From positions 1 through 64,000 of the forward strand of contig DIDS01000005.1 of the NCBI GenBank assembly GCA_002418265.1: a stretch of 64,000 bases of DNA, given 5' to 3'. Shown piece after piece: positions 17,796 to 24,613 of the stretch (positions are counted from its first letter, which is position 1; every line of letters begins with the position of its first letter). Below the pieces are notes generated by a model. It was not told where the DNA came from. It did no database searches and saw only the letters and a list, made by a program, of their open reading frames with translations. The stretch comes from Acidimicrobiia bacterium UBA5794. GTDB taxonomy: Bacteria > Actinomycetota > Acidimicrobiia > Spongiisociales > UBA5794. A program made the position numbers and the translations under genes.

Positions 17796-19088
17796 CTACG
17801 GGACGTACGGTTCGAGGGGCTCAGACTTGATGAGCAGTTCCGGATACCAGTTGGCTCCAGGATTGACACCCTCAGGCGGCGTCATCTCACGCATCACGGT
17901 GAACGTCGGCTGCGCCGCCGCGATCTCACCCCACGCCGTCCAACTCAATGGGAATGAGTAGCCGGGGATATCGAAGCTGTTGTCGTGCAGGTACTGCGCA
18001 ACAGCGGCAGGGTCATCACCGACCGCGCCGACGGCCTCGGCGACCGCGTGCACGATACCGAACCCGGCAACTGCATCATCTTCCATGAACGAGTTGTCCG
18101 ACATGGCGAGATACCGCCTGGCAAGATCCTGATACTCAGGGCTGTCGTAGTCGACGCATGCAAAGTCTGCGTATCGGTCAATCGCCTGATCTCCAACAGC
18201 ATTCACGATGAGTGCGATTGGATTCCATGAGCCCGTGACAGGGATATCCATGCCGAAATCTGCGGACTGCTTCACAATGGAAACGCCTCCCGGTGGATGA
18301 CCGGTTGCAACGAGGACCTCTGCTCCGAAGTCCTGCAGTTTCCGCAGATAGGAAGAGAAATCCTGCTCTGGAACCGGTGCGACCTCAATGAGAAGTTCGA
18401 CCCCTGGAATGTCGGCAAACGAATTCTCGAGACCGGACTTGATCGCCTGTCCCCACGCATAGTCAGCGACAATCGCACCGACCTTCGTGATGCCTTCGGC
18501 CTGAACCCACTGAGCCAATGGTTCCGTGACCATTGGGGCTGCAACGAGACAGGTTCGGAACGTATACCGACTGTCCTGTGTCAGGACCGCATCCGTTCCG
18601 GCCTTGACGAGGAACAGTGGAACTTGGAGTTCCTCTGCAACACGAGCGGTCGACAATGCGACATCGCTTGAGATCACACCACCTGCAGCCACGACACCGT
18701 CTTCAATCATCCGTTCAAATCCGCTCACGCCTTCTTCAGGATTGGACTGGGTGTCTCGTTCGATCAACTCAATCATTCGCCCGTTGACGCCACCAGCGGC
18801 GTTGATTTCGTCCGCGGCGAGCTTCATACCGTCACGCACGGAAACGCCCCAAGGCGCGAACGTTGCGGTGAGGGATGTCAGCATGCCGATCTTGATGGGA
18901 TCAGTGTTGGGCACGGTTGTGTCTACAGGTGCCGCCGTCGTGGTGGTGACATCGTCGGGCACGGTTGTGTCCGCAGGCGCCGCCGTCGTGGTTGTATCGG
19001 CTGTATCGTCCGAACTACATGCGCTCAGCACCATCGTCAGCGCAAGGACGAAGCTCATGGGTATGAGCCATCTTCGTTTCATGTTCAT
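17796..19088 (-). CDS. branched-chain/aromatic acid-type ABC substrate-binding lipoprotein (Peripla_BP_6 family)
   Basis: About 430 residues. A signal peptide ends in the lipobox LSAC, followed by a Thr-rich linker in which a TTVPDDVTTTTAAPVDTTVP-like stretch repeats a TTAAP(A/V)DTTVP unit. Then comes the LivJ/LivK-type domain beginning IKIGMLTSLTATFAPWG. It captures substrate outside the membrane for LivHMGF. I used the ATG at 19088 with AGGAG 3 nt upstream; the ATG two codons later, with 9 nt spacing, is equally likely. Being next to benzoate-CoA ligase suggests an aromatic acid ligand. Confidence 0.88.
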   Translation of the reverse strand: MNMKRRWLIPMSFVLALTMVLSACSSDDTADTTTTAAPADTTVPDDVTTTTAAPVDTTVPNTDPIKIGMLTSLTATFAPWGVSVRDGMKLAADEINAAGGVNGRMIELIERDTQSNPEEGVSGFERMIEDGVVAAGGVISSDVALSTARVAEELQVPLFLVKAGTDAVLTQDSRYTFRTCLVAAPMVTEPLAQWVQAEGITKVGAIVADYAWGQAIKSGLENSFADIPGVELLIEVAPVPEQDFSSYLRKLQDFGAEVLVATGHPPGGVSIVKQSADFGMDIPVTGSWNPIALIVNAVGDQAIDRYADFACVDYDSPEYQDLARRYLAMSDNSFMEDDAVAGFGIVHAVAEAVGAVGDDPAAVAQYLHDNSFDIPGYSFPLSWTAWGEIAAAQPTFTVMREMTPPEGVNPGANWYPELLIKSEPLEPYVP

Positions 19089-19135
19089 TATCTCCTGATC
19101 GAAAAACATCCACCTCGCACTGGTGACATCGGCGG

Positions 19136-19165
19136 ACTATAATTCTTATCAATAGCGCTTAGCAA
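19136..19165 (-). promoter_or_regulatory. putative promoter of the ABC importer binding-protein gene
   Basis: On the minus strand TTGCTA (19165-19160) and TATAGT (19141-19136) are separated by 18 bp. They lie about 48 bp before the start of the binding-protein gene, in the 133-bp gap after the ligase gene. This would allow expression of the importer apart from the upstream ligase. Confidence 0.45.
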
Positions 19166-19221
19166 CTGGGGATGGAAGGTTCTCCCATACGTGGTCCCAT
19201 GCTCGGGTTGTTAGCGGGGCT

Positions 19222-20790
19222 TCACTTCCGCAACTTGAAGCGCTGGATCTTACCCGTTGCCGTCTTGGGAAGCTCATCCACGAACTCGATCCACCGGGGA
19301 TACTTGTATGGAGCAAGGTCCTTCTTGCACATGGTTCGCAGCTCCTGCTCGAGATCGTCTCCGGCGGCTGACGAATCGGTGAGCACAACCATCGCAGCCG
19401 GCTTGACGAGATTCGAGTCGTCGGTGCGACCGACGATCGCTGCCTCAAGGACGAGTGGGTGCTCCATGAGTTTGGCTTCGATTTCGAACGGAGATGTCCA
19501 GATGCCGCCAACCTTCATCATGTCGTCGCTGCGCCCTTGGTACCAGAAGTAGCCATCCTCATCAAGCAAGTAGGTGTCACCGGTGTCGATCCAATCATCA
19601 CCGAGCATGGTGGCCTTGGTCTTTGTTGGGTTGTTCCAGTATTCCCGCGCAACGGATGGGCCACACATCAGCAATCGCCCTGCTGTCCCTGGTGGAACTT
19701 CATTTCCGGATTCATCGACAATCCTGCCTTGGTATCCCGGAACAGGCCGACCGGTCGCTCCGGGACGAATGTCGTCTGCAACGTTGGAAATGAATATGTG
19801 AAGCAACTCGGTTGAACCAATGCCATCAAGAATGTCGAGATCGGTGCGTTCTTTCCAACGCTTCAGGATGTCTGGCGGAAGGGCCTCCCCCGCCGAGACG
19901 CACATGCGCACGGATGACGTATCCGGGTTGAGTTGGTCGTATGCGGCAAGTTGGGCTGCGTACAGCGTGGGAACGCCGAAGTAGAGCGTGGGGCGGAACC
20001 GCTGGATCATGTCGAACACCGTCGTAGGGTCCGGGCGGCCGTCGAAGAGGATGGCCGTGCCACCGACCCACAGAGGAAACGTCATCGCGTTCCCGAGTCC
20101 GTATGCAAAGAACAGCTTTGCCGCCGAGAAGAAGACATCTTCCTCAAGTGCGCCAAGCGTCTCAACGCCGTAGCGCTGCGATGTCACCACCATGTCGCGA
20201 TGACGGTGAACCGCCCCCTTCGGGTTCCCAGTTGATCCTGACGAATACAGCCAGAAGCAATCGTCCATGGCGGTCGTTGCCACCGGATCCAGCTCGGTTG
20301 AAGCATCGGCAAGCATCGAGCGGAATGTTGCACCGTCACCTTCGGTCTGGATGAGGTGCGTCGGACCGGATTCGACAGCCGCGAGTGCCGGAACGACTTC
20401 TTCGTCATATTCGGGGGACCAGATGAGAGCGGCAGCACCTGAGTCCTCAAGGGCGAAGGCGTAGTCCTTGGCACGCAGCAGCGTATTGAGGGGCACCGGC
20501 ACGAAGCCAGCCTTGATGGCTCCCCAAAAGGCGAAGTAGAACGCAGGGTCGTCCTTGACAATCATCAGGACGCGGTCACCGCGTTCAAGGCCGAGAGACA
20601 CAAGCACGTTGCCAGCTCGATTCACACCGGCCACAAGCTCCGCATATGAGACATCCTCGCCGTGGTTGGTCCGGATGGCGATCTTTGCCCCCCGACCTTC
20701 AGAGACATGCCGATCGATGAACGGCACGGCAACATTGAAGGTTGGTGCAAACGTGAGTTGGTCTGCATCTATCTCAACAGTGTGATCCAT
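19222..20790 (-). CDS. bclA: benzoate-CoA ligase-family protein
   Basis: A 522-residue adenylate-forming enzyme of the benzoate-CoA ligase family. Motifs are FWLYSSGSTGNPKGAVH (P-loop, about 167-183), GIGSTELLHIF (substrate pocket/A5), DTGDTY (A7), GRSDDMMKVGG (A8) and the catalytic lysine in PKTATGKIQR near the C-terminus. It makes benzoyl-CoA, the substrate of BoxB. The ATG at 20790 was chosen with GAGGTG just upstream. First gene before the importer operon. Other aryl acids are possible, since specificity cannot be read with certainty. Confidence 0.9.
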   Translation of the reverse strand: MDHTVEIDADQLTFAPTFNVAVPFIDRHVSEGRGAKIAIRTNHGEDVSYAELVAGVNRAGNVLVSLGLERGDRVLMIVKDDPAFYFAFWGAIKAGFVPVPLNTLLRAKDYAFALEDSGAAALIWSPEYDEEVVPALAAVESGPTHLIQTEGDGATFRSMLADASTELDPVATTAMDDCFWLYSSGSTGNPKGAVHRHRDMVVTSQRYGVETLGALEEDVFFSAAKLFFAYGLGNAMTFPLWVGGTAILFDGRPDPTTVFDMIQRFRPTLYFGVPTLYAAQLAAYDQLNPDTSSVRMCVSAGEALPPDILKRWKERTDLDILDGIGSTELLHIFISNVADDIRPGATGRPVPGYQGRIVDESGNEVPPGTAGRLLMCGPSVAREYWNNPTKTKATMLGDDWIDTGDTYLLDEDGYFWYQGRSDDMMKVGGIWTSPFEIEAKLMEHPLVLEAAIVGRTDDSNLVKPAAMVVLTDSSAAGDDLEQELRTMCKKDLAPYKYPRWIEFVDELPKTATGKIQRFKLRK

Positions 20791-20898
20791 CACCTCAACG
20801 TCTCCTCTCGGTCGAGGACACGAGTCCCGCGCCGACACGCTAGCACCACGGTGACCGCCAAGGGGGAAGAGGTTCCGACTTCGTGATTCCCCAACATG

Positions 20899-20917
20899 TG
20901 TGCGTACATTGCGCACA
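20899..20917. promoter_or_regulatory. operator-like inverted repeat upstream of the benzoate-CoA ligase gene
   Basis: TGTGCG (20899-20904) and CGCACA (20912-20917) form 6-bp arms around a 7-bp spacer. The site lies 109 bp before the ligase start and 115 bp before the divergent RRM gene. It looks like a binding site for a dimeric repressor. No regulator gene for the benzoate block was found in the window. Confidence 0.4.
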
Positions 20918-21031
20918 ACGGGCTAACCTCACCATCGTTAGTAACCCCAGCCCGATTTTTCAGCTTGAGTCGAGTTCCGACGGAGTTCAGAGACAGCGGC
21001 CGCGGGCTTCCAATCGAACGGAGCCGGAAGA

Positions 21032-21292
21032 ATGAGACTATACGTGGGAAACCTCCCATGGAGTGCAACCGAAGAATCGGTACGCACGACCTTTGAAGCA
21101 CTGGGTGCGGTTGAATCCTGCGCCTTGATCACCGACCGAGAGACAGGCCGCTCACGCGGGTTCGCATTTGTTGAAATGTCAGATGATGACGCTCGCAAGG
21201 CGATGCAGGAGCTTGACGGCCAGGAAATGGACGGACGAAACCTCCGTGTCAATGAGGCACAGGAACGCCAAGAGCGCCGTCCGCGCTACTAG
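21032..21292 (+). CDS. single-RRM RNA-binding protein
   Basis: An 86-residue protein that is almost entirely one RNA-recognition motif. RNP2 is LYVGNL (residues 3-8) and RNP1 is RGFAFVEM (42-49), with the usual beta-alpha-beta spacing and a short basic tail. Small RRM proteins of this sort in bacteria bind RNA and are often cold- or stress-linked; the target is unknown. GGAAGA precedes the ATG. A long perfect hairpin follows 14 bp after the stop, so it is probably monocistronic. Confidence 0.92.
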   Translation: MRLYVGNLPWSATEESVRTTFEALGAVESCALITDRETGRSRGFAFVEMSDDDARKAMQELDGQEMDGRNLRVNEAQERQERRPRY

Positions 21293-21306
21293 GCCCAGAC
21301 AAAACT

Positions 21307-21340
21307 GATGAAGGGGACGCCAGCTGGCGTCCCCTTCATC
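21307..21340 (+). terminator. 34-bp perfect palindrome, probable transcription terminator of the RRM gene
   Basis: Two 17-bp arms (gatgaaggggacgccag and its complement) abut with no spacer, 14 bp after the RRM stop codon. It has no long T-tract but would form a very stable stem. Confidence 0.7.
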
Positions 21341-21361
21341 GCGTCCAGCCCACCATCGTCG

Positions 21362-21411
21362 CGTACCCTGGGCTGGACTGGACATATATGTCGAATGGAG
21401 CCCAGGGTACG
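21362..21411. repeat. nested inverted repeats
   Basis: CGTACCCTGGGCT (21362-21374) is repeated inverted at 21399-21411. Between them lies a separate perfect 12-bp palindrome, GACATATATGTC (21381-21392). The structure ends 55 bp before the start of the repeat protein, so it may be an operator or a structured leader. Confidence 0.6.
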
Positions 21412-21465
21412 TCGACCGATAGAATCGGGTGTCGAGAATCTGGGCTGTTGAATCGAGGACTGAAC

Positions 21466-21897
21466 ATGGACCAAGACATTCAGGTCATCGACGAGGTCAG
21501 CGCAGACACCGTCGAAATCAACCAAGGTGGCGCTGGGGTCGTACAAGCAACCACGGTCAATGTGACACAAGGTGGAATCCAAACGGTTTCCGCCGAGTCC
21601 CTCAGCGTGAGCCAGGGGGGCGTTTTCATTGCGGAGGCGAAGGACGCATCGTTTCACATGGCTGGGGCAGGAGTCGTCAGCGCTGACAATGTGGAACTTT
21701 CGTCCGCCTACGCAGGTATCGCGATCGCCGACACCGTCAAGGCTGAGAACAGCACGATCGGCTTCCTCTTCGCTGGAACCATCGAGGGCGATGCAACCAT
21801 CAAGGTCGATGCGCGAAAGGCCCTTGTAGCGCTCGCCGCCGTGGTCGGCGGATACGTACTCCTGAAGCGTCTCTTCGGAAGCGGCTCCCCAGACTGA
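21466..21897 (+). CDS. beta-solenoid-like repeat protein with C-terminal membrane anchor
   Basis: A 143-residue protein I do not recognise as a named family. After about 14 residues it has six consecutive 15-residue repeats, each ending in a small residue plus A: DTVEINQGGAGVVQA, TTVNVTQGGIQTVSA, ESLSVSQGGVFIAEA, KDASFHMAGAGVVSA, DNVELSSAYAGIAIA, DTVKAENSTIGFLFA. A partial seventh follows, then a hydrophobic segment (about 120-134) and KRLFGSG. Alternating hydrophobics with Gly/Asn turns suggest a short beta-helix, comparable in style to bactofilins. The single C-terminal segment suggests a tail anchor. ATG at 21466 with GAGGA 6 nt upstream. Confidence 0.8.
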   Translation: MDQDIQVIDEVSADTVEINQGGAGVVQATTVNVTQGGIQTVSAESLSVSQGGVFIAEAKDASFHMAGAGVVSADNVELSSAYAGIAIADTVKAENSTIGFLFAGTIEGDATIKVDARKALVALAAVVGGYVLLKRLFGSGSPD

Positions 21898-21900
21898 AGT

Positions 21901-21948
21901 CAGACGTCAGACGTCAGAAGTCAGAAGACCGATGACCGATGACCGATT
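21901..21948. repeat. 7-bp-period intergenic array (CAGACGT and ACCGATG classes)
   Basis: CAGACGT, CAGACGT, CAGAAGT and a 6-bp CAGAAG are followed by ACCGATG, ACCGATG, ACCGATT, starting 4 bp after the stop of the repeat protein. Two of the three heptamer classes found in this genome are joined here. Confidence 0.85.
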
Positions 21949-21998
21949 CAGAAAGCCAAGAGTCCAGAAGCCCCCCTGCCGCTCGCTGCGCTCGGCGC

Positions 21999-22020
21999 GT
22001 CCCCCCGCAAGCGGGAGGAC
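21999..22020. terminator. GC-rich hairpin
   Basis: Arms GTCCCCCCGC and GCGGGAGGAC pair with one mismatch around an AA loop. It lies between the repeat protein and the MerR-type gene and may end transcription of the former. Confidence 0.5.
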
Positions 22021-22069
22021 GGGAAGGAGAGGCGAAGCCAGGAGACTGATAAAACTTCTGAAAAGCCCC

Positions 22070-22100
22070 TTGACCCTCACGTAGCGTCATGGTTTATGGT
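22070..22100 (+). promoter_or_regulatory. MerR-type promoter/operator with 19-bp spacer
   Basis: TTGACC (22070-22075) and TATGGT (22095-22100) are 19 bp apart, the long spacer typical of promoters activated by MerR-family proteins. An imperfect dyad (ACCCTCACG / CGTCATGGT) fills the spacer. The -10 box ends 6 nt before the ATG at 22107, predicting a leaderless, autoregulated transcript. Confidence 0.7.
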
Positions 22101-22106
22101 CGGACA

Positions 22107-22859
22107 ATGACCAAACGAACCATCGGAAACGTCGCCCGGATGTCGGGCCTCACGATCCGAACTCTCCACCACTACGACGACATTGGACTCCTGGTGCCAT
22201 CCGACCGGGCAACCAATGGCTACCGGATCTACAGCGAATCGGATCTTGAGCGTCTGCGCACGATCCTCGTGTACCGCGAACTCGGTCTGGGCCTCCCTGA
22301 GATTGCATCAATCCTTGATGAAGATGCTGATCCCGCGGAGACGCTTCTGCGAGAACGAGCAAAACTCACCGACCGCATCGAACGGCTGCGTGGGATTACC
22401 GACATGATCGACAAGGCGATCGCCGACCAACGAAAGGGAAGAAAAATGAGTGCAGAAGATGCTCTGAGCGTGTTTGGCGACTTCGACCCAGCCGAATACC
22501 AGGAAGAAGCTCAGGAGCGGTGGGGTGACACTGACGCCTACGCCCAGTCGACGCTCCGAACGGCCGCCTACACGAAGACCGATTGGGAAACCATCAAGGC
22601 GGACGCCTCTCAAGTCAACGACCTCTTTCTGTCGCTGATGACCGAGGGTGTACCACCGAGTGACCCTCGGGCTTTGGAGGCCGTCGATACCCACAGAACC
22701 CACATCAGCCGTTGGTTCTATGAGTGCACACCCGAGATCCACGTAGGTCTGGGCCAGATGTACATCGCGGATCCACGATTCACGGCCAACATCGACAGGG
22801 AAGCTGACGGCCTCGCCGCCTACATGTCGGCCGCGATTGGGGCTCGGTACTCAAGCTGA
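22107..22859 (+). CDS. MerR-family transcriptional activator with TipAS-type effector domain
   Basis: A 250-residue regulator. The N-terminal MerR DNA-binding domain has TIGNVARMSGLTIRTLHHYD and LLVPSDRATNGYRIYSE. A dimerisation coiled coil follows (about 80-110). The C-terminal 130 residues resemble the TipAS antibiotic-binding domain (WGDTDAYAQS, and the downstream helical stretch with DPRF). TipA-type activators bind thiopeptides or other amphipathic drugs and activate their own promoter. The ATG at 22107 is preferred over the upstream frame start at 22089, which would overlap the -10 box. Confidence 0.9.
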   Translation: MTKRTIGNVARMSGLTIRTLHHYDDIGLLVPSDRATNGYRIYSESDLERLRTILVYRELGLGLPEIASILDEDADPAETLLRERAKLTDRIERLRGITDMIDKAIADQRKGRKMSAEDALSVFGDFDPAEYQEEAQERWGDTDAYAQSTLRTAAYTKTDWETIKADASQVNDLFLSLMTEGVPPSDPRALEAVDTHRTHISRWFYECTPEIHVGLGQMYIADPRFTANIDREADGLAAYMSAAIGARYSS

Positions 22860-23588
22860 TCAGCCGATCATCGGCACAATCGTCTCAAGGCTGGTCAAGA
22901 CAGTGGACCTCGTGACAACCTTCCAAACACCAGCGGCTTTGAGTTCCACGGTTGTCAGGTCAGTGACCTCATCACCGTACGCGACGATCCGAACCCTTGA
23001 CTCCAGCATCTCGGACATGACGTCAGGCTCGACATCGATGTCCACGAGGGCGAACACCACTCTGTCTTCAGTCCCATCAATGGACCGATACCCCGCCTCT
23101 CGCAATGAGCCAGCGAGGTGTTCACGATCATCTTCCCGACACAGGAGGACGACTGCTGGAAGATCAGGCACTACCGGCTGTGAAAAGGCCCCAAAGGTCA
23201 TTGCCTTACGGATTCCCCAGCGTAGATGGGCATCGTGAGCTGAGTCCCCAAGGGCTTGGGATGAACCGGGGCAGAGGGCGTAGATGTCCCAGGGATGGAG
23301 GCTACGGTGCGCCTCATCGATCGGAGGTCTCGGAACCCCCGATATGGCAAGAGCACGATCAACGGGGCGCAAGGACTCTCGAAACAATTCGAGGGGGCTG
23401 TTGCGCTGCTGATCCAAAGGGGTGTCGACCAGGCTTTGAAGGAGACCATCGAGGGTCGAAGAACCATCGACAATCGCGTCTGCAACCAACTCGGTGAGCT
23501 CAATACCGCGCTCATTCAGAATGCGAACGACGTACTGTGGATATGCCTCGACAAAGGCTTCCTTCATCTGGAGCGCATCGTCATCCAT
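22860..23588 (-). CDS. hypothetical protein
   Basis: A 242-residue soluble protein with no signal peptide or membrane segment and no family I recognise. The N-terminal half is helical. The C-terminal half has alternating hydrophobic strands (AVVLLCREDD, RVVFALVDIDV, RIVAYGDEV) that suggest an alpha/beta fold. Composition and codon use look like the neighbours, so it is probably a real gene. It converges on the MerR-type gene with no gap at the stops. TAGGGT lies 6 nt before the ATG, so the transcript is probably leaderless. Confidence 0.7.
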   Translation of the reverse strand: MDDDALQMKEAFVEAYPQYVVRILNERGIELTELVADAIVDGSSTLDGLLQSLVDTPLDQQRNSPLELFRESLRPVDRALAISGVPRPPIDEAHRSLHPWDIYALCPGSSQALGDSAHDAHLRWGIRKAMTFGAFSQPVVPDLPAVVLLCREDDREHLAGSLREAGYRSIDGTEDRVVFALVDIDVEPDVMSEMLESRVRIVAYGDEVTDLTTVELKAAGVWKVVTRSTVLTSLETIVPMIG

Positions 23589-23594
23589 CCCGGA

Positions 23595-23600
23595 ACCCTA
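23595..23600 (-). promoter_or_regulatory. -10 box of a leaderless promoter
   Basis: TAGGGT on the minus strand ends 6 nt before the ATG at 23588; no ribosome site is visible. Confidence 0.45.
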
Positions 23601-23679
23601 TAGGAATGCCATCCCCTTTCCGATGACACTGAGAATCGGTGCAGTCGCCTAGCATCGATCGCACCCGGGGAGGGAATAT

Positions 23680-24495
23680 ATGCGCAAGAAGCTACTGATC
23701 TTCGGACTCCTGGCACTGATCCTTACGGCCTGCCGCCTTGAGTCCAACGTTGCACTCGACATTGCTGAGGACGGTTCCGCCGTGTTCACCTTCGAAATCG
23801 GGATGGATGACGAATTTCGCGAGCTTGTGACGAGCGACCTTGGCACAACAGAAGACAACTTTCTTGACGAGCTGTTCACCGATATCGATGGAACCGGCCC
23901 CATGGACACCCGAACCGAAGGCGACATGACGTACTACTCGGTGTCGAGCGACATTGAGGACCTCACGACGTGGGATGGCGGAGGCGGAGACACCGGGTTC
24001 TCATCCTTCAGCTACACCTTTGATGACAAGGGTGCCAGACTCACGGCTCATTCTGAAGGTGAGGATTCAAGCGACCTCGGTGGAGACTTCGGATTTGATC
24101 CAAGCCAGATCACCGGAGACTTCATCTCAGCGACGGTCACGATCAAGATGCCAGGCGAGGTGACGGAACACAACGCGGACGAGACCAGCGGCGGTAACCT
24201 CATCTGGCATATCCCACTTGGTGGCTCCGTTGACATTCTCGCTGTTTCGTCGTTTGGTACGTCATCGTCGACATGGATCTGGATCGTACTCGGCGGAATT
24301 CTCATCGTCGGCTTGATCGCAGCGATCGTTGTGTTCACGTTCGCTCGGAAGGATTCCGAGAAGGCGGTTGCTGCGGCGGCGGAAGCGCACGAAGCCACAC
24401 CTCCGTCACCCCCACCATCGTCGACACCGACAGACACCATCGAGGTAAAACTCGAACCAGCGGACACCGATACACCGGAGCCCGATGACCGATGA
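23680..24495 (+). CDS. LppM-like lipoprotein with C-terminal membrane segment
   Basis: A 271-residue lipoprotein. The signal peptide ends LTAC (Cys19) and is followed at once by RLESNVALDIAEDGSAVFTFEIGMDDEFREL, split by family-typical residues, which resembles the actinobacterial LppM/DUF3153 domain. A membrane segment lies at about residues 196-220 and a short Pro/Thr-rich cytoplasmic tail ends the protein. GGGAGGG precedes the ATG. The last codons and the stop (GATGACCGATGA) are made of the heptamer array that follows, so the tail appears to have been shaped by repeat insertion. Function in the envelope is unknown. Confidence 0.8.
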   Translation: MRKKLLIFGLLALILTACRLESNVALDIAEDGSAVFTFEIGMDDEFRELVTSDLGTTEDNFLDELFTDIDGTGPMDTRTEGDMTYYSVSSDIEDLTTWDGGGGDTGFSSFSYTFDDKGARLTAHSEGEDSSDLGGDFGFDPSQITGDFISATVTIKMPGEVTEHNADETSGGNLIWHIPLGGSVDILAVSSFGTSSSTWIWIVLGGILIVGLIAAIVVFTFARKDSEKAVAAAAEAHEATPPSPPPSSTPTDTIEVKLEPADTDTPEPDDR

Positions 24496-24571
24496 CCGCT
24501 GACCGCTGACCGATGACCGATGACCGATGACCGATGACCGATGACCGATGACCGATGACCGATGACCGATG
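24481..24571. repeat. 13-unit tandem heptamer array (ACCGATG class)
   Basis: Thirteen 7-bp units without interruption: CCCGATG, ACCGATG, two ACCGCTG, then nine ACCGATG. The array begins inside the 3' end of the lipoprotein gene and supplies its stop codon. It is the longest array in the window. Confidence 0.97.
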
Positions 24572-24584
24572 ACCAGAGTCAGAG

Positions 24585-24609
24585 AGCTGTGAGCTGTGAG
24601 CTGAAAGCT
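24585..24609. repeat. 7-bp-period array (AGCTGTG class)
   Basis: AGCTGTG, AGCTGTG, AGCTGAA, AGCTC in tandem, directly after the ACCGATG array and just before the end of the convergent transporter gene. Confidence 0.85.
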
Positions 24610-24613
24610 CCCC

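Noticed and set aside
24481..24571. CRISPR array
   Set aside because: Units are 7 bp with no spacers and no cas genes nearby; it is a simple tandem repeat.
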